Numbered from the stretch's first letter, positions 24,639 to 33,940 are shown. The stretch: 64,000 nt of DNA from Catellatospora sp. KI3 (GCF_029948125.1 NZ_JASAMB010000010.1:222627-286626); one strand, 5' to 3'. A program made the numbers and translations. The notes: generated by a model from the letters alone, not told the origin.

Positions 24639-26369
24639 ATGAGCGAGGCGGGAGCAGGGCTGGCGGCGTCGCTGGTGCGCCTGCGCGACGAGCTGGCCGG
24701 GGTCGCGTACCCGCTGCCGCTGCCTGACGCCGCCACCGACGCGGCTCTGGCCAGGGCGAGCGTGGGGCAGCTCGACGACTACCTGATCCCGCGCCTGGCC
24801 CGGCTGGACGCGCCGCTGCTGGCGGTGGCCGGCGGTTCCACCGGGGCGGGCAAGTCGACGCTGGTCAACAGCCTGGTGCAGGCGCCGGTGAGCGTGGCCG
24901 GGGCGCGCCGCCCGACGACCCGGGCCCCGGTGCTGGTGTGCCATCCGGGCGACGCGACCTGGTTCGGGCAGGCGCAGCTGCTGCCGCGCCTGGGGCGTAC
25001 CCATACCCCCGGCGGACCCGGCACCGACCTGGTGATCGTCACGTCGGCCGCGTTGACCCCGGGCCTGGCGCTGCTGGACGCCCCGGACATCGACTCGGTC
25101 GAGGAGGCCAACCGGGCGCTGGCCGAGCAGCTGCTGGCCGCCGCGGACCTGTGGCTGTTCGTCACGACCGCGGTCCGCTACGCCGACGCGGTGCCGTGGG
25201 AGCTGCTGACCACCGCCCGCGAGCGGGGCACCGCCGTGGCGGTGGTGCTCAACCGAGTGCCGTCCGGCGCCGACGACGAGGTCGTGCCGCACCTGCGGGA
25301 GATGCTGGCCGAGCACGGCCTGGGCGAGATCGGCCTGTACGTGGTGGCCGAGCGCCGCCTGGACGAGCAGGGCCTGCTGCCGCCGGAGGCGGTCGCGCCG
25401 CTGCGCGACTGGCTGGACCAGCTGGCCCGCTCGGCGGCCGAGCGGGCCCGGGTGATCCGGCAGACCGTCGACGGGGCGGTGGCCGCGCTGGTCCCCGCCA
25501 CCGACCGGCTGGCCGCCGGCGCCGACGGTCAGGCCGCGGCGGTCGGCGAGCTCCGGGAGGCCGCCGAGCGGGCGTACCGGGACGCGGAGCTGACCGTCGA
25601 CCACGGGCTGCGCGACGGGGTGCTGTTCCGGGGCGAGGTGCTGACCCGGTGGCAGGAGCTGGTCGGCACGGGCGAGTTCATGCGCGGGCTGCAGGCGAGG
25701 GTGGGCCGCTGGCGCGACCGGATCGTCGCGGCGGTCTCCGGCAAGCCGATGCCCGACGAGCAGCTCAAGACGGCGCTGGAGTCGGGCCTGGTGACGTTCC
25801 TGCACGGTACGGCCGCCGACGCCGCCGAGCAGGCGGTCACCGCGTGGCGCACCCGCCCGGCGGGCGCGGCGGTGCTGGCCGCCCCGGGCGGTCCGGAGCT
25901 GGCCGCGCCGTCGCCGGACCTGCCCGACCGCGCCGACCGGCTGGTGCGTGACTGGCAGCGCGGCGTGCTGGAGCTGGTGCGCACCGAGTCCGGCAACCGC
26001 CTGTTCGCGGCCAAGGCCAGCGCGTACGCGGTGAACGCGCTCGGGCTGTGCCTGATGGTCGCCACGTTCGCGGCCACCGCGTTCATCCCGACCGGGGCCG
26101 AGATCGCGGTCGCGGGCGGCACCACCATCGCCGCGCAGAAGGTGCTGGAGGCGGTCTTCGGCGACCAGGCGGTGCGGCGGCTGGCCGAGCAGGCCCGCCA
26201 GGACCTGCTGGCCCGGGTGCGCACCCTCTACGGCGAGGAGGCGCGGCGGTTCCACGCGGTGCTCGCCGCGGTCGGCGTCGACCCGGACGCGGGGCAGCGG
26301 CTGCGCGCCGCGGCCTCGGCGGTGCGCGCGGCCCGGCAGGCCGACCCGGTCCCGGGCGGGGCGGCATGA
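24639..26369 (+). CDS. Dynamin-like GTPase, first of a pair (DynA-like)
   Basis: The 576-residue large GTPase has the P-loop VAGGSTGAGKSTLVNSL (about residues 68-84), the switch-like threonines in RRPTTRAPVLV, and the G3 motif LLDAPDIDSVEE. A long helical stalk follows, with a hydrophobic stretch near 460-500 that may insert in membrane. The tandem arrangement with the next gene matches the DynA/DynB pair of Streptomyces, which stabilise the cell-division septum during sporulation. The function here is inferred from that. The start (24639) is the second ATG of the frame; 24606 is possible. Confidence 0.75.
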   Translation: MSEAGAGLAASLVRLRDELAGVAYPLPLPDAATDAALARASVGQLDDYLIPRLARLDAPLLAVAGGSTGAGKSTLVNSLVQAPVSVAGARRPTTRAPVLVCHPGDATWFGQAQLLPRLGRTHTPGGPGTDLVIVTSAALTPGLALLDAPDIDSVEEANRALAEQLLAAADLWLFVTTAVRYADAVPWELLTTARERGTAVAVVLNRVPSGADDEVVPHLREMLAEHGLGEIGLYVVAERRLDEQGLLPPEAVAPLRDWLDQLARSAAERARVIRQTVDGAVAALVPATDRLAAGADGQAAAVGELREAAERAYRDAELTVDHGLRDGVLFRGEVLTRWQELVGTGEFMRGLQARVGRWRDRIVAAVSGKPMPDEQLKTALESGLVTFLHGTAADAAEQAVTAWRTRPAGAAVLAAPGGPELAAPSPDLPDRADRLVRDWQRGVLELVRTESGNRLFAAKASAYAVNALGLCLMVATFAATAFIPTGAEIAVAGGTTIAAQKVLEAVFGDQAVRRLAEQARQDLLARVRTLYGEEARRFHAVLAAVGVDPDAGQRLRAAASAVRAARQADPVPGGAA

Positions 26370-27988
26370 CCGCGTCCACCGTGTACGACCGCATCGAGGC
26401 GCTGCGCCGGTTCACCACCGCCGCGCAGCCGTACCTGCCGGAGTCCGAGCTGGCCGCCGCGCGGGCCCTGGCCGTCAAGGCCGACGAGCGGCTGGCGCTG
26501 TCGCGGGCGCACACCGTGGTGGCGCTGGCCGGGGCGACCGGCACCGGCAAGTCCAGCATCTTCAACGCCCTGGCCGGGCTGACGCTGTCGCAGGCGGGCC
26601 TGCGCCGCCCCACCACCGGCCAGGCGCACGCCTGCGTCTGGGGCGACCAGCCCGCCGACGACCTGCTCGACTGGCTCGGCGTGGGCAAGCGCTTCGCCCG
26701 GCCCGGCGGCACCGACCCGGACCTGTCCGGCCTGGTGCTGCTGGACCTGCCCGACTTCGACTCGGTGCACGACGCGCACCGGGCCGAGGTCGACCGGCTG
26801 CTGAAGGTCGTCGACCAGATCGTGTGGGTGCTGCACCCGCAGAAGTACGCCGACCGCGTCGTCCACCACGGCTACCTGGCCCGGTTCCACCGCCACCGCG
26901 AGATCACCGTCGTCGACCTCAACCAGGTCGACCTGCTGTCCGCCGACGACCTGCAGGTGTGCCTGCTGGACCTGCGCCGCCTGCTCGCCGACGACGGCCT
27001 GGCCGACGTGCCCGTGCTGACCAGTTCCACCGTCGGCCCGCCGGGGCTGTCCGCGCTGGCCGACACGGTCGGCGCGGCGGTCGCGGCCCGGCAGGCGGCG
27101 CAGCGGCGGCTGGCCGCCGATGTGGACGACGCCGTCGCCGACCTCGGCCCGCTGGTCGCCGCGGACCTGCCGAAGGATGCGCTGGGCAAGCAGGTGCTGC
27201 GGCCACTGACCGACGCGCTGGCGCGGGCGGCGGGCGTGCCGCTGGTCGCCGACGCCACCGAGCGGGCGTACGTGCACCGCGCCCGCAAGCGCACCGGCTG
27301 GCCGCCGCTGCGCTGGGTCCGCCGGCTGCGCCCCGACCCGCTGATCCGCCTGCACCTGGGCGGTCCCGCCGGGGACACCCCGCCCGGCATGGCGGGCTCG
27401 GTCGGCGCCACCTCGATCAGCCCCGCCGCGCCCGCCGAGAAGGCGGCGGTGGCGCTGACCCTGCGCGACACCGCCGGACGCGCCGGGGCGGACCTGCCGG
27501 CGCCCTGGCGCGACAGCCTGCTCGCGGCCGTACGCTCCGGGGCCGACGGGCTGCCCGACGCGCTGGACCGGGCGGTGGCGAGCACCGACCTGGGCGTGGC
27601 CCGGCCCCGGGCCTGGTGGCGGGTGATCAACCTGCTGCAGTGGATTTTCGCGCTGGTGGCGCTGGCCGGGCTGGTCTGGCTGGGCGTGCGCTGGGCCATG
27701 TTCGCCCTGGCGCTTCCCCAGCTGCCGCTGCCGCAGGTCGCGGTGCAGGGCTGGCAGGTGCCGACACCGACGGCACTGCTGGCGGGCGGCCTGCTGGCCG
27801 GGCTGCTGCTGTCGCTGCTGGTACGGCCGGTGGTGCGGCTGGCCGCGGTACGCCGGCGCAAGCGGGCCGCCGCGCGGCTGCGCGCCAATGTGGAGCGGGT
27901 CGCCCGGGAGCAGGTGCTGGCCCCCGCGCAGCGGGTGCTGGACGCGTACGCCCAGGCCAGGCAGGCGCTGACGCAGGCAGGGCGCTGA
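26366..27988 (+). CDS. Dynamin-like GTPase, second of a pair (DynB-like), membrane-anchored
   Basis: The 540-residue GTPase overlaps the previous gene by 4 bases. It has the P-loop ALAGATGTGKSSIFNAL (about residues 46-62), RRPTTGQAHACVW, the G3 motif LLDLPDFDSVHD, and VVDLNQVDLL as a likely G4 variant. Two strong membrane helices near 415-440 and 465-485 resemble the two-helix anchor described for Streptomyces DynB. Together the two proteins probably form a hetero-oligomer at membranes, most likely at the division septum. Confidence 0.75.
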   Translation: MTASTVYDRIEALRRFTTAAQPYLPESELAAARALAVKADERLALSRAHTVVALAGATGTGKSSIFNALAGLTLSQAGLRRPTTGQAHACVWGDQPADDLLDWLGVGKRFARPGGTDPDLSGLVLLDLPDFDSVHDAHRAEVDRLLKVVDQIVWVLHPQKYADRVVHHGYLARFHRHREITVVDLNQVDLLSADDLQVCLLDLRRLLADDGLADVPVLTSSTVGPPGLSALADTVGAAVAARQAAQRRLAADVDDAVADLGPLVAADLPKDALGKQVLRPLTDALARAAGVPLVADATERAYVHRARKRTGWPPLRWVRRLRPDPLIRLHLGGPAGDTPPGMAGSVGATSISPAAPAEKAAVALTLRDTAGRAGADLPAPWRDSLLAAVRSGADGLPDALDRAVASTDLGVARPRAWWRVINLLQWIFALVALAGLVWLGVRWAMFALALPQLPLPQVAVQGWQVPTPTALLAGGLLAGLLLSLLVRPVVRLAAVRRRKRAAARLRANVERVAREQVLAPAQRVLDAYAQARQALTQAGR

Positions 27989-28236
27989 ACCGCCGCGGCC
28001 GCCGCCGGGGCGGACCGGGTGCTCGGCTGAGTCGAATTCCTGCTGGCGGCCCCGCGTCAACCCCTGCGGGGTGTGATGCGTCCGCATCAATTTCTATGCA
28101 TCGACCCCTGGACATCGCCGTCGCTATCCCCCTAAATGGATCGAGGTTCGCGGCTGGCCGGCGGCGAGCCTGAGGCGGTGGGGGCGACCTGTGGGGTCCG
28201 GTCCGTGTGCCGCCAGGCGGAAAAGAGGTGGGGACG

Positions 28237-28590
28237 ATGCTCTCGGTGGTGGAGTCGGGCAGGCAGGGCGTGTCCCTGGTCGCGGGACCGCAGCCGCAGG
28301 ACGCGGCCGGACAGTCGTGGTGCTGGACTTCGGTGGCCGACAGTGACGGCGAGCCGCTCCGTGACGCGCTGGCCCGCCGCGACATCGGCAAGCTGTTCAA
28401 CTTCCTGCGGGCGCGCGGGATGAGCGTCAACGCGCTCAGCCGGGCCACCGGCATGCAGGAGCACTCGGTGCGTGCGGTGTGCGGTGGCAAACGCACCGTC
28501 CAGCACTACGACGTGCTTGTCCGCATCGCCGAAGGATTGTGTATTCCACGGGACATGATGGGGCTCGGCCAACGCCAGCACCAGCACTGA
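28237..28590 (+). CDS. Stand-alone HTH protein (117 residues)
   Basis: The product resembles the N-terminal HTH of actinobacterial XRE-type regulators: IGKLFNFLRARGMSVNALSR, then GMQEHSVRAVCGGKRTV, then HYDVLVRIAEGLCIPRDMMG. In many of those proteins a TPR or AAA region follows; here the protein ends after the HTH, so it is either a truncated regulator or a natural single-domain form. GAGGTGGGG upstream supports the start at 28237. Confidence 0.6.
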   Translation: MLSVVESGRQGVSLVAGPQPQDAAGQSWCWTSVADSDGEPLRDALARRDIGKLFNFLRARGMSVNALSRATGMQEHSVRAVCGGKRTVQHYDVLVRIAEGLCIPRDMMGLGQRQHQH

Positions 28591-28746
28591 GACACCGCTC
28601 GAATTACCGACTGTGACGATATCGCCGCCTTCTGCGGCTTGGCGTGACACGCGCTTTGCCGTAGCTTTCTCTGCACAGCAGACTGGGGCCGATGCGACAG
28701 AAACGGGGACGTGCGCAGTGGCTTTACAGGTAAGGAGGCCACACCG

Positions 28747-29673
28747 ATGACGTCGTACACCGTCACCATCACGCCCGACGATCCAGCCATCGCCACGACT
28801 ACGCTGCGTGTAGAGGTGAGCGACAGCTCGGCCGTCGTCACCGAGCTGCTGCTGCGCGCCGGCGCCGACGGGGGGCTGACCCCGGGCGGGCTGCCGGTGC
28901 TCGACCTCAACCAGCTGGTGCGGGCGGTGACGGCCGCGACCGGCGCCCCGCTGCCTCCCGCGGCCGCGAAGCCCGCCGCGCTTGCGTCCGGTCGCGACGG
29001 TGCGGCCGGTCTGGTGGGCGTAGCCAGGGCCGCCGCCCCGGTGGCCGCGCCCGGCGCGGCACCGGCGCGCCCCGCGGCCCCCGTCCGCACGGTCACGGCC
29101 GCGGCGCCCGCGAAGAAGGCGCCCGCCAAGCCCGTTCCGGTCCAGCGTCCGGTGGCGGGCAGGAGCGCGGCCGCCGCCGTGCCCAAGAGCGCTCCGGCCG
29201 CGCCGGCGTCGGCGCCCCGGCCCGTCACGCCCGCTGCCGAGCCGAAGATCGCGGCGGCGGCCGCCGACGGCGGTGTCCTGATGCCGGTGTTCTCCGCTCC
29301 GGCGGAGCCCGTGCCGCAGCTCAAGCCGGTGGAGAAGGCCGCACCGGCGGCTGCGGCCAAGGCCGCACCGGCGAAGGCGACCGCCACGAAGGCCGTACCC
29401 GCGAACGCGACCGTGACGAAGGCCGCCGCGAAGGCGGCCCCGGCCAAGGCGGGCGCGCGCAAGACCACGGCGGCCAAGGCGGCCGCCGGCAAGGCGGCCA
29501 AGCGCGGTGCGGTGAAGACCTCGGCGCGGGTGTACCGCCGGGTGCCCGACGACTTCGAGTCGGTGATGCGCCAGACCGGCGACAACGGGCCGGCCATCGC
29601 CGACCACTACAACGTCCCCAAGCACACCGCCTACGGCTGGCTGCGCACCGTACGCAACCGACCCGGCGCCTGA
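28747..29673 (+). CDS. Histone-H1-like Ala/Lys/Pro-rich protein with C-terminal HTH
   Basis: The 308-residue product has three parts. Residues 1-75 form a small alpha/beta domain (TSYTVTITPDDPAIATTTLR). Residues about 80-255 are Ala/Pro/Lys-rich with repeated KAAPAKA-type units, like histone-H1 tails. The end (DDFESVMRQTGDNGPAIADH, YNVPKHTAYGWLRTV) looks like a helix-turn-helix. AAGGAGG seven bases before 28747 fixes the start. It is probably a DNA-compacting or nucleoid-associated protein, by composition only. Confidence 0.6.
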   Translation: MTSYTVTITPDDPAIATTTLRVEVSDSSAVVTELLLRAGADGGLTPGGLPVLDLNQLVRAVTAATGAPLPPAAAKPAALASGRDGAAGLVGVARAAAPVAAPGAAPARPAAPVRTVTAAAPAKKAPAKPVPVQRPVAGRSAAAAVPKSAPAAPASAPRPVTPAAEPKIAAAAADGGVLMPVFSAPAEPVPQLKPVEKAAPAAAAKAAPAKATATKAVPANATVTKAAAKAAPAKAGARKTTAAKAAAGKAAKRGAVKTSARVYRRVPDDFESVMRQTGDNGPAIADHYNVPKHTAYGWLRTVRNRPGA

Positions 29674-29687
29674 CCGCCGCCTCCCGA

Positions 29688-29731
29688 CAGGCCCGCTCCG
29701 CCCGCCACCGCGCGGGTCCGGGGCGGGCCTG
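29688..29731 (+). terminator. Imperfect hairpin terminator
   Basis: CAGGCCCGCTCCG pairs with CGGGGCGGGCCTG through a G-T wobble or mismatch, enclosing an inner CCCGC/GCGGG stem. It starts 14 bases past the stop of the H1-like gene. Confidence 0.6.
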
Positions 29732-29865
29732 CGCGCGTCAGGTGAAATCCACTCGGCCGCAGGACGCCGCGACCCTGTCGGACCGCGCCCCGCCACGACG
29801 ATCATTCCGCTGCTCCGGGCGGGTGGAAGCAGCATTGCGCATGTTTCCGTATGGTGTCCTGAGAG

Positions 29866-29909
29866 GACTGTCCAGTATGGGGGGTCCACGTTAGACCCCC
29901 ATGACAGTC
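29866..29909. promoter_or_regulatory. Two-tier hairpin upstream of the permease operon
   Basis: The outer arms GACTGTC/GACAGTC are perfect. The inner arms ATGGGGGGTC/GACCCCCAT differ by one G and enclose a 7-base loop; a 4-base bulge separates the tiers on the left. It lies 215 bases before the permease start. It may be a 5'-leader structure, a decayed mobile-element end or a regulator site. Confidence 0.4.
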
Positions 29910-30124
29910 TGGTGCCCCAGCGATTACAGTCGGCTCGCTTCATCGAAATGCCTGCGGGGCGGGCAGGCATCCACCAGTCGCGGGCAGCGTCGCCCGACGG
30001 TGGGTGAGACCTGGCTCGGGTGTGGGGTCGACAGAACGTTGGGGAGGCGGACCGCTATGCGCGGAATCGGCAAGGTCAGAGGCGGCACCACGTCGCACCG
30101 GGCACGACAGGCCCGGGGGGTGCG

Positions 30125-31576
30125 ATGACGGGGCGCGCACTGGCACGCCGGACGCTGGGCGCCGGCTCGCTGTGGGTCTTCGCGGTCGGGGCGTCCTCGC
30201 CGCTGACCGTGCTCGTCGGTGGTGTCGTGGCGATGTACGCCCTCACCGGCGTGGTCGCGGTGCCGCTGTCGTTCGTGGTGATCGGAGTCGTGGTCGGGCT
30301 GCTGGCCGTCGGCTACGTCGCCATGGCCCGGCACGTGCCGCACGCGGCACCGTTCTACGCGCTGCTCGCGCGCGGTCTGAACCCGTCGGTGGGGGTCGCC
30401 GGCGCGGTCATCGCGCTCCTGGGCTACAACGCCATCCAGATCAGCCTGTACGGCCTGTGCGCCGTCACGCTGTCCGGCCTGGTCGGCGGCCCCTGGTGGG
30501 TGTGGGCCGCGGTCATCTGGGCCATCGTCGCGGTGCTGGGCCAACTGCGCGGCGTCACCAACGCCAAACTGCTCGGCACCCTGCTCACGGTCGAGCTCGC
30601 CATCATCGTCCTGTTCGACCTCGCCGCGCTGGCCAACCCGGCCGAGGGCCTGGACATGACGCCCTGGTCGCCCTCGCAGCTGGCCGTGCCCGGCATCGGT
30701 GGCGTGCTCGCGTTCGCGATGGCCGCCTTCGTGGGCGGCGAGACCGGACCCGCCTTCGGTGAGGAGGCCCGCGCCGACGGCGCGGTGGGCCGGGCCATGG
30801 CCGCCACGGTGGCTTTCCTCGGCCTGTTCTACGCCGTGTCGGCCTGGGCGTTCGCCGTGGCCGTCGGCCCGGACCACGTCGCCGACGCCGCCCGCGACCC
30901 CGACCAGGGCCCGCTGGGCGTGCTGGGCACCGTCTACGGCCCCGGCATCATCACCGTCGCGACCGTCCTGCTGGTCACCAGCGTCATCGCCGCCATGTCG
31001 GCGTTCCACGCCACCGTGGCCCGCTACGTCTTCGCGCTGGCCCGCGAGGGGGTGCTGCCGCCCGCGCTGGCCAAGCTCAGCGGCGGCGTACGCGGCGGCG
31101 CGCCGCTGGCCGGCTCGGCCGTGCAGTCGGTCGTGGCCGCGGTCGTGGTGACCGCGTTCGTCCTGGTCGGCGCCGACCCGATGGCCATCATGTTCACCTG
31201 GCTGTCCACCATCGGCGGTATGTCGGTGCTGGTGCTGCTGGTGCTGTCGGCGCTGTCGGCGCGGGCCTACTTCGCCCGCGGCGGCGGCTCGCGCGAGTCC
31301 GTCCTGGTGCGCACCGTCGCCCCGACGCTCGGCGCGGTGACCGGCTTCCTCGTCATCGTGTTCATGCTGTCCAACCTGGGCGCGCTGCTGGGCGTGTCAG
31401 AGGGCTCACGCTGGCCGTGGATCATCCCCGTGCTCATCGCCGGCGCCGGCGTGATCGGCCTGGCCTGGGGCGGCGGCATGCGCCGCAGCCGTCCGGGCGT
31501 CTACCAGCAGATCGGGCGGGGCACGCCGAACCCGCTCACCGTCGGCGACCACCGCCTCGAACCCCTGGAGCTGTGA
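30125..31576 (+). CDS. APC-superfamily amino-acid permease
   Basis: The 483-residue integral membrane protein has about 12 hydrophobic helices. It opens TLGAGSLWVFAVGASSPLTV, like APC transporters, and has the conserved FVGGETGPAFGEEAR near residue 205. The ATG at 30125 is preceded by a G-rich run; the longer frame from 30020 is unlikely. It heads a tight operon (1-base gap, then a 4-base overlap) with an unknown protein and a PLP decarboxylase. This suggests import of an amino acid that is then decarboxylated, or amino acid/amine exchange. Confidence 0.8.
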   Translation: MTGRALARRTLGAGSLWVFAVGASSPLTVLVGGVVAMYALTGVVAVPLSFVVIGVVVGLLAVGYVAMARHVPHAAPFYALLARGLNPSVGVAGAVIALLGYNAIQISLYGLCAVTLSGLVGGPWWVWAAVIWAIVAVLGQLRGVTNAKLLGTLLTVELAIIVLFDLAALANPAEGLDMTPWSPSQLAVPGIGGVLAFAMAAFVGGETGPAFGEEARADGAVGRAMAATVAFLGLFYAVSAWAFAVAVGPDHVADAARDPDQGPLGVLGTVYGPGIITVATVLLVTSVIAAMSAFHATVARYVFALAREGVLPPALAKLSGGVRGGAPLAGSAVQSVVAAVVVTAFVLVGADPMAIMFTWLSTIGGMSVLVLLVLSALSARAYFARGGGSRESVLVRTVAPTLGAVTGFLVIVFMLSNLGALLGVSEGSRWPWIIPVLIAGAGVIGLAWGGGMRRSRPGVYQQIGRGTPNPLTVGDHRLEPLEL

Positions 31577-31577
31577 C

Positions 31578-32381
31578 ATGGGACCGACCGCATACGGGCA
31601 GTCGCAGCCCGGCACCGGCAACCGACCGCAGGGCATGGACGAGCAGCCCGACCCTATCGGCGAGGCGTCCATGCTGGACCTGGCCCAGATGGCCGACCTG
31701 CGCCACCAGGCCGCGCAGCGGCTGCGCAAGATGAACGTCCTGCACGCCCGGCACGCGTGGGAGAAGCGCCGCTCGGACCCGCTGTCGCCGTACGCGCTGG
31801 CGTTCCTGTACAAGCAGGCCGACCCCTTCCGCCGGGACCGGCAGCTGCTCACCGCGTCGACGAAGATCTGGCTGGCCGGGCCGGAGGTCAGCAACCTGCC
31901 CCGGCTGCTGTTCGAGCTCAACCAGACCATCGCCGCGCAGCGCCCGCCCTACGACGTGCGCTTCGCGCTGGCCAACCGGCGCGACGACACGATGACCGAC
32001 AAGGCCGTCTACGCCGGACTGGGCGTCAGCAGCCTGGACACCCACACCGGTACCTGGGACCAGGTCCGCTCGCAGGTCAACCGGGACTCCGACGTGCCGG
32101 GCAGCATCCGCGTGGTGATGACCGACGGCAGCGTGATGGTGGGGGAGCGGCGCGGCCTGGCCGAGTTCAACACCTTCCAGGTGCACTCCACGCACAGCCT
32201 CGAGGTCGCCCCCGGGCACCACCTGATGCAGTGGAGCCCGGTCGCCCTGGACAACCTGATCGCCGACGACTACCACGGCCAGATCGTGCGCTGGATGAAC
32301 GAGCTGTCGACCACCCTGGCCTGGGCCGACAACCAGCGCATCGCGGCCGCGCAGGCCCGGGGCCGCAGGAGGGCCGGGTGA
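31578..32381 (+). CDS. Uncharacterised 267-residue protein of the permease/decarboxylase operon
   Basis: No known family was recognised. The protein is soluble, with no signal or membrane helix. Residues 55-85 are helical (LRKMNVLHARHAWEKRR, YALAFLYKQADPFRRD). A conserved-looking middle (TDKAVYAGLGVSSLDTHTGT) is followed by a His-rich segment (FQVHSTHSLEVAPGHHLMQW). It begins one base after the permease stop and overlaps the decarboxylase by 4 bases, so it is strictly co-translated with a metabolic pair. It may be an enzyme subunit or regulator. Confidence 0.6.
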   Translation: MGPTAYGQSQPGTGNRPQGMDEQPDPIGEASMLDLAQMADLRHQAAQRLRKMNVLHARHAWEKRRSDPLSPYALAFLYKQADPFRRDRQLLTASTKIWLAGPEVSNLPRLLFELNQTIAAQRPPYDVRFALANRRDDTMTDKAVYAGLGVSSLDTHTGTWDQVRSQVNRDSDVPGSIRVVMTDGSVMVGERRGLAEFNTFQVHSTHSLEVAPGHHLMQWSPVALDNLIADDYHGQIVRWMNELSTTLAWADNQRIAAAQARGRRRAG

Positions 32382-33598
32382 CGGCCATCCCGGTCACACC
32401 GCTGCGACCGACGGCGCCGCCGCTGTCGGTCGCGGCCACCCTGCGGGACCTGACCGCCCGCCTCGCCCACTCCCGGCACTACGACATCGGCTTCCCCGGC
32501 GCCGTGGACCTGGTCTTCCCCGAACTGGCCGAGCTGATGACCGGCCACCTGCTCAACAACGTGGGCGACGCCTGGGGCGACCCGGGGCACGGCGTCAACC
32601 ACACCAAGGAGCTGGAGCGCGAGGTCGTCACGACCATCGGCGGCCTGCTGCGGGCCCCGCGCGACTGCTGGGGGTACGTCACCGGCGGCGCCAGCGAGGG
32701 CACCGAGCACGCCCTGGACGAGGCCTGGCAGCGGTACCCCGACATCGTCGTCTACACCTCGGCGGCGGCGCACTACTCGGTCGCCAAGGCCGCCCGCAAG
32801 CTCAAGCTGCAGCTGGTCATCGTGCGCACCGACGTCACCGGCCGGATGGACGTCGCCGACCTGGCCGGGGAGCTGGCCCGGCGCCGCGAGCGCCCCGCCA
32901 TGATCGTGGCGACCGCGGGCACCACCATGACCGAGGCGATCGACGACGTCGCCGCGATCCGGGAGGTCTGCGACGACCTGGCCATCATCCGGCGGCGCAT
33001 CCACGTGGACGCGGCGCTGTCGGGGGTGCCGCTGGCGCTGCTGCCCGAGGACCAGCGGCCGGCGTTCGACTTCGCCGCCGGGGCGACGTCGATGGTCGTG
33101 TCCGGGCACAAGTTCCTGTCCACGCTGATGCCCTGCGGGGTGCTGGTGTACGCGCAGTCGCCCTACCGCAACGCGGACACGCGGGTGTCGTACACCGGCA
33201 GCGCGGACACCACGATCACCGGTTCCCGCTCCGGGCACACGCCGCTGATCCTGTGGACGGTGCTCAACCGGGTCGGCTTCGACGGGCTGCGCGAGCGGGC
33301 CGAGGCGTCGCGGCGGCTGGCCGACTACACCCACCAGGGGCTGTGCCGTCTGGGCTGGGACGCGCACCGCAACCCGCACGCGTTCACGGTCACCCTGCCC
33401 AGCCCGCCGTCGGGGCGGCTGGGCCGGTGGGTGCTGGCCGACGACGGGCGCCTGTCGCACGTCATCTGCATGCCCGGCGTGACCGTCGGGCAGATCGACG
33501 AGTTCCTCACCACCCTCGGCCACGGCCCGGGTCGGCGGCGGCTGCTGCGGTCCCGCGCGGCGGACGCCACGACGGCCGTGCTCAGTCCGGCGGTGTGA
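32378..33598 (+). CDS. PLP-dependent decarboxylase, histidine-decarboxylase-like (group II)
   Basis: The 406-residue fold-type I PLP enzyme has GGASEGTEHALDEA (cofactor phosphate region), IHVDAALSG with the PLP-pyridine Asp, and SGHKFLS with the Schiff-base Lys near residue 245. The layout resembles bacterial PLP histidine decarboxylases (usually ~380 residues). The substrate remains uncertain; serine or another amino acid is possible. The GTG overlaps the previous stop (GTGA). Coupling to a permease implies uptake and decarboxylation of one amino acid. Confidence 0.75.
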   Translation: MTAIPVTPLRPTAPPLSVAATLRDLTARLAHSRHYDIGFPGAVDLVFPELAELMTGHLLNNVGDAWGDPGHGVNHTKELEREVVTTIGGLLRAPRDCWGYVTGGASEGTEHALDEAWQRYPDIVVYTSAAAHYSVAKAARKLKLQLVIVRTDVTGRMDVADLAGELARRRERPAMIVATAGTTMTEAIDDVAAIREVCDDLAIIRRRIHVDAALSGVPLALLPEDQRPAFDFAAGATSMVVSGHKFLSTLMPCGVLVYAQSPYRNADTRVSYTGSADTTITGSRSGHTPLILWTVLNRVGFDGLRERAEASRRLADYTHQGLCRLGWDAHRNPHAFTVTLPSPPSGRLGRWVLADDGRLSHVICMPGVTVGQIDEFLTTLGHGPGRRRLLRSRAADATTAVLSPAV

Positions 33599-33647
33599 GG
33601 CGCGCCGGAGGCCGGTCCGGTCCGCAGCAGCCGCCGTACGCCGAGAC

Positions 33648-33677
33648 GGGGCGGGGCGAGTGAGTTCGCCCCGCCCC
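33648..33677 (+). terminator. Hairpin terminator of the decarboxylase operon
   Basis: GGGGCGGGGCGA pairs perfectly with TCGCCCCGCCCC around a 6-base loop, 50 bases past the decarboxylase stop. Confidence 0.75.
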
Positions 33678-33721
33678 TCGGAGCGGGTTTCGGCTGGTCA
33701 TCTGCCCGGGTAATGCTCGGC

Positions 33722-33940
33722 ATGGCCGATGGTAAGAAACTTCGCAAAGGCGACAAGGTGACCTGGCGGTCGCACGGCGAGACCGTCCACGGCACCGTCG
33801 AGGAGAAGATCACCAGGCGCACCCGGACCGCGGGCCGCACCGTCGACGCCGCACCCGACGACCCGCAGTACCGGGTACGCAGCGACAGGTCCGGCCGCGA
33901 CGCGGTACACAAGCCCGGAGCGCTGAAGCATGAAGGCTGA
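33722..33940 (+). CDS. DUF2945 (hypervirulence-associated, Tudor-like) small protein
   Basis: The 72-residue basic protein has the full DUF2945 pattern: KKLRKGDKVTWRSHGETVHG, then RTVDAAPDDPQYRVRSD, then AVHKPGALK. The ATG at 33722 (MADGKK) matches the family start better than the ATG three codons earlier at 33713. The family forms a small SH3/Tudor-like barrel; its biochemical role is unclear. It overlaps the DUF3140 gene by 11 bases; these two families often occur together. Confidence 0.8.
   Translation: MADGKKLRKGDKVTWRSHGETVHGTVEEKITRRTRTAGRTVDAAPDDPQYRVRSDRSGRDAVHKPGALKHEG

Larger units (their letters stand above)
29674..30124. other. 451-bp intergenic region with terminator and long hairpin
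   Basis: A GC-rich terminator-like stem (29688-29731) ends the H1-like gene. A second, larger hairpin lies at 29866-29909. The rest holds no recognised gene. A 75-residue open frame at 29901 has no family resemblance and is not called. Confidence 0.5.

Noticed and set aside
29901..30128. A 75-codon open frame before the permease
   Set aside because: It starts within a hairpin, runs into the permease start, and its product resembles nothing.
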